Of a stretch of DNA of 36,434 nucleotides, positions 8,004 to 17,144 are shown one piece after another. The position numbers and the translations under genes are program-made. The stretch is from Burkholderiales bacterium. GTDB taxonomy: Bacteria; Pseudomonadota; Gammaproteobacteria; Burkholderiales; Burkholderiaceae_D. The DNA lies in the NCBI GenBank assembly GCA_016196925.1, contig JACPWS010000056.1, positions 1 through 36,434 of the forward strand. The letters are read 5' to 3'. The notes under the pieces were generated by a model that ran no database searches, was not told the DNA's origin, and saw nothing but the letters and a program-made list of their open reading frames with translations. Every line of letters starts with the position of its first letter. Within the stretch, counting starts at the first letter, position 1.

Positions 8004-10147
8004 TAGCGTTGATAAATACAAGTACAAGGGGCGCCATGTTTGTCAAATTCGTTTTATTCAGCCTGCTCGGTTTGAGCCAATTGGCGTGGGCACAAACCAA
8101 TAGCATACTAGCGGTAAGCGCCAATCAACAGGGGGCAAATATCATCGTCAAGATAGATATGAAAAACCCTTTGAGTAAATCGCCTTTGGGTTTTGCGATT
8201 TCCAATCCGGCTCGTATTGCCTTGGATTTTGCCGACACCAACAACGCGACCGGAAAATCCAGTATAGACATCAATCTCGGCGATTTACGCACGGTTAATC
8301 TGATCGAGGCTACCGGACGCTCCCGCCTGGTATTTAATCTCAATAAATCGCTGAATTACGCCACGGCGCTAGAGGGGAATGCATTGATCGTTACGATTGA
8401 TGGCTCCGGCGGAATTGCTACTCCTGTTAACTCGCAAGGCTTACCTGTCGCGCCACCCGCTGCTAAGGTAGCGAAGCAAAATTTGCGCGACATCGATTTC
8501 CGTCGCGGCGCCAATGGTGAAGGGCGTGTGGTAGTCGATTTGCCGGCCAGCCAATTGGCGGTAGATGTGCGCCAGCAGGGGCAAAAGATCGTCGTTGATT
8601 TCTTGAAAGCGGGGCTGCCCGATATCTTGCGCCGCCGCCTCGATGTCAGCGACTTCGGTTCTCCGGTGCAAACGATCACCACCACCACGGAAGGCGAAAA
8701 TGTGCACATGGTGATAGAGCCTAAAGGGCTGTGGGAACATAGTGCCTATCAAAGCGATACGCAATTGGTGGTGGAAATCAAACCGATTAAGGAAGATCCG
8801 AACAAGCTGACACAAGGTACGCAAGGATATAGAGGCGAGCGCCTGTCCTTCAATTTTCAGAATATCGAAGTGCGTGCTTTATTGCAGATCGTGGCTGAAG
8901 TCAGCGGCTTTAACATTATTGCCAGCGACACGGTGGTTGGCAGCATCACCTTGCGCTTGAAGGATGTGCCCTGGGATCAGGCGCTCGATATCATCATGCA
9001 GTCTAAATCGCTGGATATGCGCAAGAACGGCTCCGTCATCTGGATCGCGCCCAAAGATGAATTGCTGACCAAGGAAAAACTGGAACTGGAGCAAAAGGCC
9101 CAGATCGCTGAATTGGAACCTTTGAAGACAGAATCGTTTCAACTCAATTATCAAAAAGTCGAGGCATTCAAGCAAGTATTTGGCGTCGACGGCGCCAGCA
9201 CTAACCGGATTTTATCCAAGCGCGGCAGCGCCGTGATAGAGCCGCGCACCAATCAGTTATTTGTGACGGACATCGCTTCCAAACTGGAAGAAGTGCGCAG
9301 GCTGATACAGAAAACAGACATCGCCTCCAAGCAAGTCTTGATCGAGGCGCGCATCGTTGAAGCCGACGATAAGTTCAGCCGCAATCTCGGCGCCAAACTT
9401 GGTTTCACCGATTTGCGCGGCTTGCGCGGCGGCGATGCCGGGTATCAGGTCAGCGGCAACCAGCGCGCAGCCTTGACCGGTAATTATCTGGGCGTCGGCG
9501 AACAAACCGGTCAGGCAAAATTGACCGATCAAAGTTACATTCCAAACTCCCAGTTCGTCAGTTTGCCGGCGGTAGGCATCAATGGCTTGAATCCGGGCAG
9601 TCTGGCGGTCAGCCTGTTTTCCGCCGCCGCCAACCGTTTTCTGAATTTGGAATTGTCTGCTTTGGAAGCGGATGGCAAAGGGAAGATCATCTCCAGCCCG
9701 CGCGTGGTTACCGCCGATCAGCTAAAGGCTTCGATAGAACAAGGGACGGAATTGCCGTATCAAGTCGCTACTTCCAGCGGCGCTACCTCGATCTTTTTCC
9801 GCAAAGCGAGTTTGCGCCTGGAAGTGACGCCTCAGATTACGCCGGATGGCAATGTGATCCTCGATGTGGATGTGCATAAGGACAGTGTCGGCCAAGAAAC
9901 GCGCGCTGGCTTTGCGATCGATACCAAGCAAGTCAAGACCCTGGTCTTGGTTGAAAACGGCGGCACCGTCGTGTTGGGCGGCATTTTCCAGCAAAATGAA
10001 AGAGATAACGTGACCAAGGTTCCGTTTTTTGGCGATTTGCCGCTGTTTGGCAATTTATTTAAAACCACGGGCCGTACCAACGATAAAACCGAGTTGCTGG
10101 TATTCATCACGCCGAAAATCGTCGCAAATAACTTGAGCGCTAAATAG
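8000..10147 (+). CDS. pilQ: Type IV pilus secretin PilQ
   Basis: A 715-residue outer-membrane secretin through which the pilus is extruded. A signal peptide ends near SQLAWAQ (~32). Two AMIN domains that bind peptidoglycan follow (~40-130 and ~160-255). The N0/STN domain (~275-350) has RLSFNFQNIEVRALLQIVAEVSGFNI, and the N1 domain (~370-445) has FQLNYQKVEAFKQVFG. The secretin core (~450-710) contains VLIEARIVEAD, GKGKIISSPRVVTADQ and VPFFGDLPLFGNLFK. AGGAG at 7987-7991 supports the start at 8000, but an in-frame ATG at 8036 preceded by AAGGGG gives a more standard signal peptide and may be the real one. Confidence 0.95.
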   Translation: MIALINTSTRGAMFVKFVLFSLLGLSQLAWAQTNSILAVSANQQGANIIVKIDMKNPLSKSPLGFAISNPARIALDFADTNNATGKSSIDINLGDLRTVNLIEATGRSRLVFNLNKSLNYATALEGNALIVTIDGSGGIATPVNSQGLPVAPPAAKVAKQNLRDIDFRRGANGEGRVVVDLPASQLAVDVRQQGQKIVVDFLKAGLPDILRRRLDVSDFGSPVQTITTTTEGENVHMVIEPKGLWEHSAYQSDTQLVVEIKPIKEDPNKLTQGTQGYRGERLSFNFQNIEVRALLQIVAEVSGFNIIASDTVVGSITLRLKDVPWDQALDIIMQSKSLDMRKNGSVIWIAPKDELLTKEKLELEQKAQIAELEPLKTESFQLNYQKVEAFKQVFGVDGASTNRILSKRGSAVIEPRTNQLFVTDIASKLEEVRRLIQKTDIASKQVLIEARIVEADDKFSRNLGAKLGFTDLRGLRGGDAGYQVSGNQRAALTGNYLGVGEQTGQAKLTDQSYIPNSQFVSLPAVGINGLNPGSLAVSLFSAAANRFLNLELSALEADGKGKIISSPRVVTADQLKASIEQGTELPYQVATSSGATSIFFRKASLRLEVTPQITPDGNVILDVDVHKDSVGQETRAGFAIDTKQVKTLVLVENGGTVVLGGIFQQNERDNVTKVPFFGDLPLFGNLFKTTGRTNDKTELLVFITPKIVANNLSAK

Positions 10148-10211
10148 GCGCAGCCTAAGCGGTGTTCCGAAATAATCAATCTGTATGAATTTGTTTAAAA
10201 ATAGGTGTTAC

Positions 10212-12371
10212 ATGACGAAGTTTATTCGCGCAGTTTTTGCAGTGCTGATGCTGGTCATTCTGACTGCGTGCGGCGGCGGCGGCGGCTCGGCCGGAGGAAC
10301 GGGCACGGGGTCAACCAGCGGATCTGGCAGCGGATCTAGCAGCGGATCCACAACAGGTACCTCAACGACAGGAACGACCAGTAATGTTCCGGTGTTGACG
10401 CTGTCGCTGAGTGATGCAAGTGGCGCCGCCATTACCAATTTGTCCGGCGTCGATACCGGCGTAGTTAAAGCAAAATTTGTTACCGGGGCGGGATTGCCTG
10501 TCGCAAATGCGCTCGTCACCTTTAGCGGCGATGTCGCTCTGATCAAATTTACGCCGGCGGCCGCGACCGCGCTAACCGATGCGAACGGTGTTGCGGTAAT
10601 GAACATTTTGCCCGCAAGTACCACAGCCGCGGGCGCTTTAAGCATAAAAGCGGATGCGGTCAGCGGAACGTTAACGGCCTCTACGTCCGTCAACCTTGCC
10701 ATCAGCCCGGCATCGTTAACGGTGGGGACACTATCTTTTACCCCTGTCCCGGCCGGATCATTGCCGGCATTTAGTACCGTGACCGTGAATATTCCGGTGA
10801 CAACGAATGGAAAGCCGGTGACCGCTATTTCAGGTTTGAATTTGACATCGAAATGTGTGGTAGACGGTACCGCTACCCTGGTTCAAGGGCCGACTGGCGC
10901 GCCTGGCGTGTTTACCGCGACATATACGAATAAGGGCTGCGTTCAGGGAACCGACCTCATCACTGTCTCTATCGGGAATTCGTCGCAATCGATTTCACTC
11001 GCCGTCGGCAGCGCAAATATAGGAACCCTGCAATTTGTCGGAACCGATAGTGCCGGATCTTCATTGGTGTTAAAGGGTTCGGGTGGCGCAGGACGTAAAG
11101 AGTCGGCATTAGTCACCTTTAAAGTGGTCGATCAGAATAATGTAGGCTTGGCTGGCGTGGTGGTTAATTTTTCGGCGACCACCTACACCGGCGGCTTAAC
11201 CGTGTTGCCGGCATCTGCCGCAACCGATGTTGACGGCAATGTTGCCACCACAGTTTCTTCCGGCACCATCCCGACACCGGTTAAAGTGATAGCGACCGCT
11301 ACGCGCAATGGGGTAACGATTAGCGGCTTGTCGGACTATCTGACGATTTCCACCGGCTTGCCTATACAGAAATTCATGTCTTTGAGCGTTGAGAAAGCCA
11401 ATATCGAGGGGTGGAATTATGATAGCGAAACCACCGGCGTTACGGTGCTGATGGCCGACCAGTACGGCAATCCGGTCTCGGACAATACGACCGTCAATTT
11501 TGTCACCGAAGGCGGCGCCATAGGCAGTTCGGCGCAAGGCGCCTGCAATACCGTGAATGGCGGCTGTACCGTGCAACTGAGAAGCCAGGCGTTCCGGCCA
11601 TCGAATGGTCGGGTTACCGTACTCGCTTATGCGCAAGGCTTGGAAAATTTTGTCGATAGCAATGGCGACGGACAGTATAGCTGCGCCAACCCCGGCGATG
11701 CGAATGGCGTTCCTTTAGCCGATCCTAAGACATATCGTCCCGTGGTTGACACCTGCATCAGCGGCGGTGAGCCGTTTCCTACAAACGATCTTGGCGATAT
11801 GGGCGATGCATTTTTGGATGCAGGTATTTTAGGCGCCACCAGTGGGACATCTTTATCGGGTACGCTGGACGGGGCGTATACGGCGGCGAATGGAGACTTG
11901 CCGGTTCCGTATAACCATGTCGGCTATGTTGCTGCCGGCGATGGAAAATGGGGAATGAATTATATACGCCGATCTGCGGAAGTCGTTTTTAGCGGATCTG
12001 CTGCATACTTAATTCGTCAGGTTTGTACAGCCGGTGTTTGCCGTGATTGGGATAGCACTACCGATGGCGATCCTAGCATTATTCAAGGTGTTGCAGGAGT
12101 CGCTTGTAGCGACAAGAGTCTGAATTTCCGGCTTACCGATCTGAATAACAATCCGCTTCCCTACGGGACTTTGGTCGCAACAGCCGATGCAACTAAGATA
12201 GGCGCGAGTGCAGTTTATCCAGATAAAATTGTTTCAACCAATTCTGTCGGCGGGACATTCCATAGTGTCACTGTTAAGAGGGACGATCCTAATTGCGGGG
12301 CGGGTAGCTTCTTTGTGACCGTGAAGACTCTAAAAGGAAATGGGACAGCGTTTAAATTTAATTCAAATTGA
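10212..12371 (+). CDS. Large Ig-like-repeat (Big-1-type) lipoprotein of unknown function
   Basis: A 719-residue exported lipoprotein. The signal peptide has lipobox ILTAC (Cys20), then a poly-glycine run and a Gly/Ser/Thr-rich linker to about residue 58. At least four beta-rich bacterial Ig-like segments follow. Segments 1 and 3 carry the Big-1-like pattern '[13 protein letters not shown]...[11 protein letters not shown]' and '[13 protein letters not shown]...[11 protein letters not shown]'; segment 4 has '[23 protein letters not shown]'. The C-terminal ~220 residues contain an aspartate-rich stretch ([10 protein letters not shown]) and several cysteines. The frame opens at 10185, but the ATG at 10212 gives the proper signal peptide. 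It lies between pilQ and aroK, which are usually adjacent in this operon, and its TGA overlaps the aroK TTG start. A role with the pilus or in adhesion is inference from position and fold only. Confidence 0.8.
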   Translation: MTKFIRAVFAVLMLVILTACGGGGGSAGGTGTGSTSGSGSGSSSGSTTGTSTTGTTSNVPVLTLSLSDASGAAITNLSGVDTGVVKAKFVTGAGLPVANALVTFSGDVALIKFTPAAATALTDANGVAVMNILPASTTAAGALSIKADAVSGTLTASTSVNLAISPASLTVGTLSFTPVPAGSLPAFSTVTVNIPVTTNGKPVTAISGLNLTSKCVVDGTATLVQGPTGAPGVFTATYTNKGCVQGTDLITVSIGNSSQSISLAVGSANIGTLQFVGTDSAGSSLVLKGSGGAGRKESALVTFKVVDQNNVGLAGVVVNFSATTYTGGLTVLPASAATDVDGNVATTVSSGTIPTPVKVIATATRNGVTISGLSDYLTISTGLPIQKFMSLSVEKANIEGWNYDSETTGVTVLMADQYGNPVSDNTTVNFVTEGGAIGSSAQGACNTVNGGCTVQLRSQAFRPSNGRVTVLAYAQGLENFVDSNGDGQYSCANPGDANGVPLADPKTYRPVVDTCISGGEPFPTNDLGDMGDAFLDAGILGATSGTSLSGTLDGAYTAANGDLPVPYNHVGYVAAGDGKWGMNYIRRSAEVVFSGSAAYLIRQVCTAGVCRDWDSTTDGDPSIIQGVAGVACSDKSLNFRLTDLNNNPLPYGTLVATADATKIGASAVYPDKIVSTNSVGGTFHSVTVKRDDPNCGAGSFFVTVKTLKGNGTAFKFNSN
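10317..10352 (+). repeat. Three 12-bp tandem repeats in the lipoprotein linker
   Basis: Units AGCGGATCTGGC, AGCGGATCTAGC and AGCGGATCCACA follow each other directly and encode the Ser-Gly-Ser linker after the lipid-anchor cysteine. They are prone to slippage, so linker length may vary between strains. Confidence 0.7.
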
Positions 12372-14026
12372 AGTCAGGTAATATTTTCCTCGTAGGCCTG
12401 ATGGGCTCCGGCAAAACCACGGTTGGCCGGGCCCTGGCGAAAAAGCTTAACCAGCGGTTTATCGATACTGATCACGAAATCGAGGCGCGCACTGGCGTCG
12501 CCATTCCGGTCATTTTCGAAATCGAAGGCGAGGCCAGCTTTCGTCAACGTGAAGCCGATGCGATCCGCGACCTGACTGTGCAGCAAGGCATAGTGCTGGC
12601 GACCGGCGGCGGTGCCGTGTTGAATGCCGACAGCCGGCGCTATCTGCACGAGCGCGGCACGGTGATTTATTTGAGGGCCGCCGTCGCCAGCATCTTGCAG
12701 CGCACCCGGCACGACAAAAACCGCCCTTTGCTGAGGACGGCCGATCCGCGTAAGAAGCTGGAAGAGCTGGAAGCGCAGCGCGACCCCCTGTACCGGGAAG
12801 TCGCTCATCTGGTGATAGAAACCGGCCGACCGAATGTGCAATTGCTGGTGCAAACCATCCTCGATAAACTGCAGCAGAGCGGCGCCGCTGCCAGTTCCAC
12901 AAGTACCAGGCCAGCCATGTCCCACGCAAGCAATCCCCATCTCCAGACGCTGAACCTTGATCTCGGCGAGCGCAGTTATCCTATCATTATCGGCACTGCG
13001 CTGTTATCCGATGCGGCGCTGTTACAAGCGCAAATCAAGGGCCAGCGCGTCGTCATCGTTACCAATACCGTAGTCGCGCCTTTGTATCTGGCGCAGTTGG
13101 AAAACAGCTTGCGCGCTGTCGGCAAAGAAGTGACTTCCGTGATCTTGCCGGATGGCGAACAACATAAGGACTGGGCCAGCCTGATGCTGGTGTTCGATGC
13201 GCTGCTGGAAGCCAAGTGCGACCGCAAGACCACTCTGATCGCTCTCGGCGGCGGCGTGATTGGCGATATGACCGGATTCGCCGCTTCGGCCTATATGCGC
13301 GGCGTCCCCTTCGTGCAGATACCGACCACCCTGTTGTCGCAAGTCGATTCTTCGGTGGGCGGCAAGACGGGTATCAACCATCCGCTCGGCAAGAACATGA
13401 TAGGCGCGTTCTACCAGCCGCAAGCGGTGGTCGCCGATACCTCCACCTTGAACAGCTTGCCGGACCAGGAGCTGTCGGCCGGTCTGGCGGAAGTCATCAA
13501 GCATGGGGCGATCATCGATCCGGAATTTTTTGACTGGATCGAAGCCAATATGAGCAAACTGCGCGCCAAAGATACTCAGGCCCTGGCGCACGCGATTGCG
13601 CGTTCTTGCGAGATCAAGGCCGACGTCGTGCGACAGGATGAGCGCGAAGGAGGCTTGCGCGCCATCCTCAATTTCGGCCACACCTTTGCGCACGCGATAG
13701 AGTCCGGCCTCGGTTACGGCGCCTGGCTGCATGGCGAAGCGGTCGGTTGCGGCATGGTGATGGCGGCCGATTTATCCTACCGCCTCGGTTATATCGATTA
13801 CGTCAGCAAGACCAGGATCAGGCAAGTGGTGGCGGCCGCCGGTTTGCCGACGGTAGCGCCCGATCTGGGCGAGCAGCGCTGGCTGGACTTGATGGAAGTC
13901 GACAAGAAAAATGAAGGTGGCCAGATCAAGTTCATCTTGCTGAAGCCCTTGGGTAGCGCGTTGATCACGACCGTGCCGCAGCCCGTGCTGCTGGAAACCC
14001 TGCGCCATTGTTGCGCTGCGCAATAA
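12368..14026 (+). CDS. aroKB: Fused shikimate kinase / 3-dehydroquinate synthase (AroK-AroB in one ORF)
   Basis: One uninterrupted 552-residue frame holding two chorismate-pathway enzymes. Residues 1-~172 are shikimate kinase: P-loop GLMGSGKTT (10-18), shikimate-binding D33/D35 in [17 protein letters not shown], and the lid [11 protein letters not shown]. After a Ser/Ala/Thr-rich linker, residues ~184-552 are 3-dehydroquinate synthase: [28 protein letters not shown], and metal ligands in [11 protein letters not shown] and HGEAVGCGM. An internal ATG at 12917 coincides with the expected AroB N-terminus but has only a weak upstream AGG, so separate AroB production is possible. The start is TTG, overlapping the previous stop by 4 bases; a stop lies in frame just upstream and the next ATG is inside the P-loop, so TTG is the only sensible start. 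Confidence 0.92.
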   Translation: MKSGNIFLVGLMGSGKTTVGRALAKKLNQRFIDTDHEIEARTGVAIPVIFEIEGEASFRQREADAIRDLTVQQGIVLATGGGAVLNADSRRYLHERGTVIYLRAAVASILQRTRHDKNRPLLRTADPRKKLEELEAQRDPLYREVAHLVIETGRPNVQLLVQTILDKLQQSGAAASSTSTRPAMSHASNPHLQTLNLDLGERSYPIIIGTALLSDAALLQAQIKGQRVVIVTNTVVAPLYLAQLENSLRAVGKEVTSVILPDGEQHKDWASLMLVFDALLEAKCDRKTTLIALGGGVIGDMTGFAASAYMRGVPFVQIPTTLLSQVDSSVGGKTGINHPLGKNMIGAFYQPQAVVADTSTLNSLPDQELSAGLAEVIKHGAIIDPEFFDWIEANMSKLRAKDTQALAHAIARSCEIKADVVRQDEREGGLRAILNFGHTFAHAIESGLGYGAWLHGEAVGCGMVMAADLSYRLGYIDYVSKTRIRQVVAAAGLPTVAPDLGEQRWLDLMEVDKKNEGGQIKFILLKPLGSALITTVPQPVLLETLRHCCAAQ

Positions 14027-14042
14027 TCGTACAATAAGCGCC

Positions 14043-15194
14043 GTGTTTTCCGATACCCACCTCGCTCCGTATGCCGCCAAAGCGTCGGCGAGCCGCGGGC
14101 GGCGGCATGCCGAGCCGGCTTCCGGTTCGCGCAGCGAGTTTCAGCGCGACCGCGACCGCATCATCCATAGCACCGCATTCCGGCGCCTGGAATACAAGAC
14201 CCAGGTGTTCGTCAATCATGAGGGTGATCTGTTCCGCACGCGCCTGACGCATAGCCTGGAAGTGGCGCAAATCGGGCGCTCGATCGCGCGCAATCTGCGC
14301 CTGAATGAAGACCTGGTGGAAGCGATCGCGCTGGCCCACGATCTCGGCCACACCCCTTTTGGCCATGCAGGCCAGGATGCCCTGAATAGCTGCATGCAAG
14401 CCTATGGCGGCTTCGAGCACAATCTGCAAAGCCTGCGCGTGGTCGATCAGCTGGAAGAGCGCTATGCCGCCTTCGACGGCCTGAACCTCAGCTTTGAAAC
14501 GCGCGAAGGCATACTCAAGCATTGTTCGCTGGCGCATGCCAAATCGCTCGGCGATGTAGCGCGGCGTTTCATAGAGCGCAAGCAACCCAGCCTGGAAGCG
14601 CAGCTGACCAATCTGGCCGACGAGATCGCCTACAATAATCACGATGTCGACGACGGCTTGCGTTCTGGTTTGTTGCTGGAAGAGCAACTGCTGGAACTCG
14701 ATATTTATGCGCGCTATCGGGCCGAAGTCGATGCGACCTATCCCGGCATTACCGGGCGGCGCGCTATTTCAGAAACGATACGGCGCATGATCAACGCCCT
14801 GATCGTCGATCTGATCCAGACCTCGGAGCAACGCATACAAGCCTATGCGCCGAAGTCGCTCGATGCAGTGCGCGACATGGGCAAGATGATCGCGTTTTCT
14901 GACGCCATGCATCAGGAAGCGAGCTTGCTGAAGCAGTTTTTGCACGAAAAACTGTATCGCCATTATCTGGTGAATCGCATGACGTCCAAGGCCAGAAAGA
15001 CCGTGCGCGAGCTGTTTGAAGCGATGCTGGCGGAACCCAGCTTGCTGCCGCCCGATTACCAGGTCAGGCAGTCCGCCAATGAAGCCGAGCGCAGCTTGCT
15101 GCAGGCGCGCAAGGTCGCCGATTACATCGCCGGCATGACCGACCGCTATGCCATGCGCGAACATCGGCGCTTGTTCCTGATCGACGAAATCTGA
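14043..15194 (+). CDS. dgt: Deoxyguanosinetriphosphate triphosphohydrolase-like HD-domain protein
   Basis: A 383-residue HD-superfamily hydrolase predicted to remove triphosphate from dGTP/dNTPs. The metal-binding residues are present: H in [12 protein letters not shown] in [13 protein letters not shown], and D in [14 protein letters not shown]. The N-terminal block [32 protein letters not shown] is characteristic of the short dGTPase-like family. The start is GTG, with no in-frame ATG nearby and a family-typical N-terminus ([15 protein letters not shown]). It follows aroKB by 16 bases, the conserved aroB-dgt linkage of betaproteobacteria. A hairpin with a T-run at 15239-15324 follows. Confidence 0.92.
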   Translation: MFSDTHLAPYAAKASASRGRRHAEPASGSRSEFQRDRDRIIHSTAFRRLEYKTQVFVNHEGDLFRTRLTHSLEVAQIGRSIARNLRLNEDLVEAIALAHDLGHTPFGHAGQDALNSCMQAYGGFEHNLQSLRVVDQLEERYAAFDGLNLSFETREGILKHCSLAHAKSLGDVARRFIERKQPSLEAQLTNLADEIAYNNHDVDDGLRSGLLLEEQLLELDIYARYRAEVDATYPGITGRRAISETIRRMINALIVDLIQTSEQRIQAYAPKSLDAVRDMGKMIAFSDAMHQEASLLKQFLHEKLYRHYLVNRMTSKARKTVRELFEAMLAEPSLLPPDYQVRQSANEAERSLLQARKVADYIAGMTDRYAMREHRRLFLIDEI

Positions 15195-15238
15195 AGACGC
15201 GGCTGCTGCATCCGGCGCAATCGGCGCTCGCCATCCAT

Positions 15239-15324
15239 ATACTCCCCCCTGTTTTAAACAAAATCGCCCTGACGCCCGTGAATTCAAAGGGCTGCAGAAT
15301 ATACAGGGGAGGAGTATTTTTTTT
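15239..15324 (+). terminator. Terminator-like inverted repeat after dgt
   Basis: Left arm 15239-15252 (ATACTCCCCCCTGT) pairs with right arm 15303-15317 (ACAGGGGAGGAGTAT) apart from one bulge/mismatch. The right arm is followed by eight T at 15317-15324. The loop is about 50 bases, longer than in a simple intrinsic terminator. It lies between convergent dgt and the crotonase gene. The ATACTCCC core is shared with intergenic repeats at 1875-1937 and near 25960. Confidence 0.6.
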
Positions 15325-15338
15325 GCAAAATTTAAGCC

Positions 15339-16430
15339 TTACGCCAGGTCGCGCAAAGGATGGGCGTAGGCCGGCCACACCGGCGCAAAGAAAGCGGCGA
15401 CTTGTTCTGCGCCGACGTCGGCCAGCGTGGCGGGCGACCATTGCGGCGCATTGTCTTTATCCACCACCAGCGCGCGCACGCCTTCCAGCACTTCGCCGTG
15501 CCTGAAGCAATGGCGCACCATGCTGCGTTCCATGCGCAGGCAGTCGGCCACCGTCATGCCGGCGCCGCGCCGCAATTGCTCGAGCGTGACGCACATCAGC
15601 AAGGGCGAGCGTTTTTGCATCACGGCCAGGGTTTGCCGGGCGAATTCGCTGCCGTCGGCCGCCAGCGCGGCGGCGATCGCGTTGACGCTGTCGCTGCTGA
15701 AATGGCGGTCGATCAGGGCGCGCTGCGCGGCCAGCTTGCTGTCGGCCGGCACGGCCAGTGCCGTAAACGGGGCGGCGAATTCGCGTATCGCCTGCCGGAT
15801 ATCGGCGGCCTGGGTGGCGGCCAGCATCGCCATCAGGGCCGCCAATTCGGCGGTCGGGATAAACACATCGGCCAGCCCGGCGTACAAGGCGTCGGCGGCC
15901 GCGATGATTTCGCCGGTCAGCCCCAGATAAGTGCCGGTCTGGCCCGGGGTGCGCGCCAGGAAATAGCCGCCGCCGACATCGGGGAACAGGCCAATATTTA
16001 CTTCCGGCATCGCCATCTTGGTGCGCTCGGTGACGATGCGCATACGGCAAGCTTCACCGGCCTGGGCGATGCCCATGCCGCCGCCCATCACCACGCCGTT
16101 CATCACGGCGATATACGGCTTGGGATAAAAATGGATCAGATGATTGAGCGCGTATTCTTCGCTGAAAAAATCTTCCAGCAAGGCGCTGTCGCCTTTCGGC
16201 GTGGCCGTGCCGACATCGTAAAAGAAGCGGATATCGCCGCCGGCGCAAAATGCGCGTTCGCTGCTGCTGTGGATCAGCACGGCGCGCACGTCCGGCTGGT
16301 CGCGCCATTCGCGCAGGATGGCGCTGATCGCGCGCACCATGTCCAGCGACAGCGAATTCAGCGCTTGCGGACGATCGAGGGTGATATGGCCGATGTGGTT
16401 CTGTACAGAGGTGAGGACGTAGGCGCTCAT
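15339..16430 (-). CDS. 3-hydroxyisobutyryl-CoA hydrolase-type crotonase (ECH_2 family)
   Basis: A 363-residue crotonase-superfamily protein, longer than simple enoyl-CoA hydratases and matching the hydrolase that releases 3-hydroxyisobutyrate in valine breakdown. Features are ITLDRPQALNSLSLDMV, AFCAGGDIRFFYDVG (oxyanion hole), YPKPYIAVMNGVVMGGGMGIAQ, MPEVNIGLFPDVGGGYFLAR and the C-terminal extension with FARQTLAVMQKRSPL. The open frame reaches 16520, but the ATG at 16430 (MSAYVLTSVQNHIGHITLDRP) is the natural start. Monocistronic, convergent with dgt. Hydrolase versus isomerase activity is inferred from length and motifs. Confidence 0.87.
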   Translation of the reverse strand: MSAYVLTSVQNHIGHITLDRPQALNSLSLDMVRAISAILREWRDQPDVRAVLIHSSSERAFCAGGDIRFFYDVGTATPKGDSALLEDFFSEEYALNHLIHFYPKPYIAVMNGVVMGGGMGIAQAGEACRMRIVTERTKMAMPEVNIGLFPDVGGGYFLARTPGQTGTYLGLTGEIIAAADALYAGLADVFIPTAELAALMAMLAATQAADIRQAIREFAAPFTALAVPADSKLAAQRALIDRHFSSDSVNAIAAALAADGSEFARQTLAVMQKRSPLLMCVTLEQLRRGAGMTVADCLRMERSMVRHCFRHGEVLEGVRALVVDKDNAPQWSPATLADVGAEQVAAFFAPVWPAYAHPLRDLA

Positions 16431-16461
16431 GGGATAGTCGGGTCGGATCAGAAAGAGGCGT

Positions 16462-16467
16462 ATTTTA
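16462..16467 (-). promoter_or_regulatory. Candidate -10 box for the crotonase gene
   Basis: TAAAAT on the minus strand, 32 bases upstream of the 16430 start. The -35 position shows no good match. The remaining bases up to the hpf terminator (16468-16636) hold no gene that I can support. Confidence 0.35.
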
Positions 16468-16636
16468 GCGTCTATCGCGCGTGGACTGTAGCGTTGCAGT
16501 GCTTTGTGTACGAAAGGCAAGAAAAGCGTGCGGCGTTAGCGATTGCGGCGTTCAAATCGGGCGTCCTGCGTCGCCCTGGTTTCTTGTTGTTTGTGTTTTT
16601 GGTGGAGCAATGTCTTCGTCGCCTGCGATAGTCGAC

Positions 16637-16661
16637 AAAAAAGGACGCTAGCCGCGTCCTT
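16637..16661 (-). terminator. Rho-independent terminator of the kdsD-lpt-rpoN-hpf run
   Basis: On the minus strand an 8-bp perfect stem, AAGGACGC / GCGTCCTT (16654-16661 with 16641-16648), a 5-base loop and a run of T (A on the plus strand, 16637-16642). It begins 31 bases after the hpf stop. Confidence 0.88.
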
Positions 16662-16691
16662 GTTTGGATTCCCTATGCAGGGGCCGTGCAA

Positions 16692-17036
16692 TTATGCCGA
16701 TGTCGTGTCAGGCAAGTGTTTGATGGCATCGTGCTGATGACTCTGGATCTTGTCTTTATGCTTGATCACCTGGCGGTCGAGTTTATCGATCAGGGCGTCG
16801 ATGGCGGCGTACAGATCTTGTGCCAGGCTTTCTACGTGGATATCTTTGCCGCTGACGTGCAAATTAATATCGGCTTTGTGTCGTTTATCCTTTTCCCGGA
16901 GCTTGTCCACCGTCAGGGTGACGGCGATATCAATGACTTGGTCGAAGTGGCGCCGGACCCGGTCCAGCTTGGTATGTACATATTCACGAATTGCAGGAGT
17001 GACTTCGACGTGGTGTCCACTGATGGTGAGATTCAT
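16692..17036 (-). CDS. hpf: Ribosome hibernation promoting factor (HPF/RaiA family)
   Basis: A 114-residue short-type HPF that binds the ribosomal decoding centre and promotes inactive 70S/100S forms in slow growth. Typical are the start [30 protein letters not shown], the conserved [37 protein letters not shown] block, and a basic tail. AGGAG lies a few bases before the ATG. It sits directly downstream of rpoN, the widely conserved rpoN-hpf pair, with a 108-base gap that may hold its own promoter. The ptsN/rapZ or hprK genes that often follow in relatives are absent; a terminator ends the transcript instead. Confidence 0.95.
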   Translation of the reverse strand: MNLTISGHHVEVTPAIREYVHTKLDRVRRHFDQVIDIAVTLTVDKLREKDKRHKADINLHVSGKDIHVESLAQDLYAAIDALIDKLDRQVIKHKDKIQSHQHDAIKHLPDTTSA

Positions 17037-17144
17037 ACTGTGCTCCTATGGTGATGTTGCTTGCTGTTACGATGCGCCCGTTTCATCCGGAATGACTTGA
17101 GCTAAATCATATATAGCAATTCAGAACGTGATTACAAGACTTCC

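Noticed and set aside
15360..16631. 423-codon plus-strand frame opposite the crotonase-family gene
   Set aside because: Antisense of a gene with intact crotonase motifs; no ribosome-binding site or recognisable domain.
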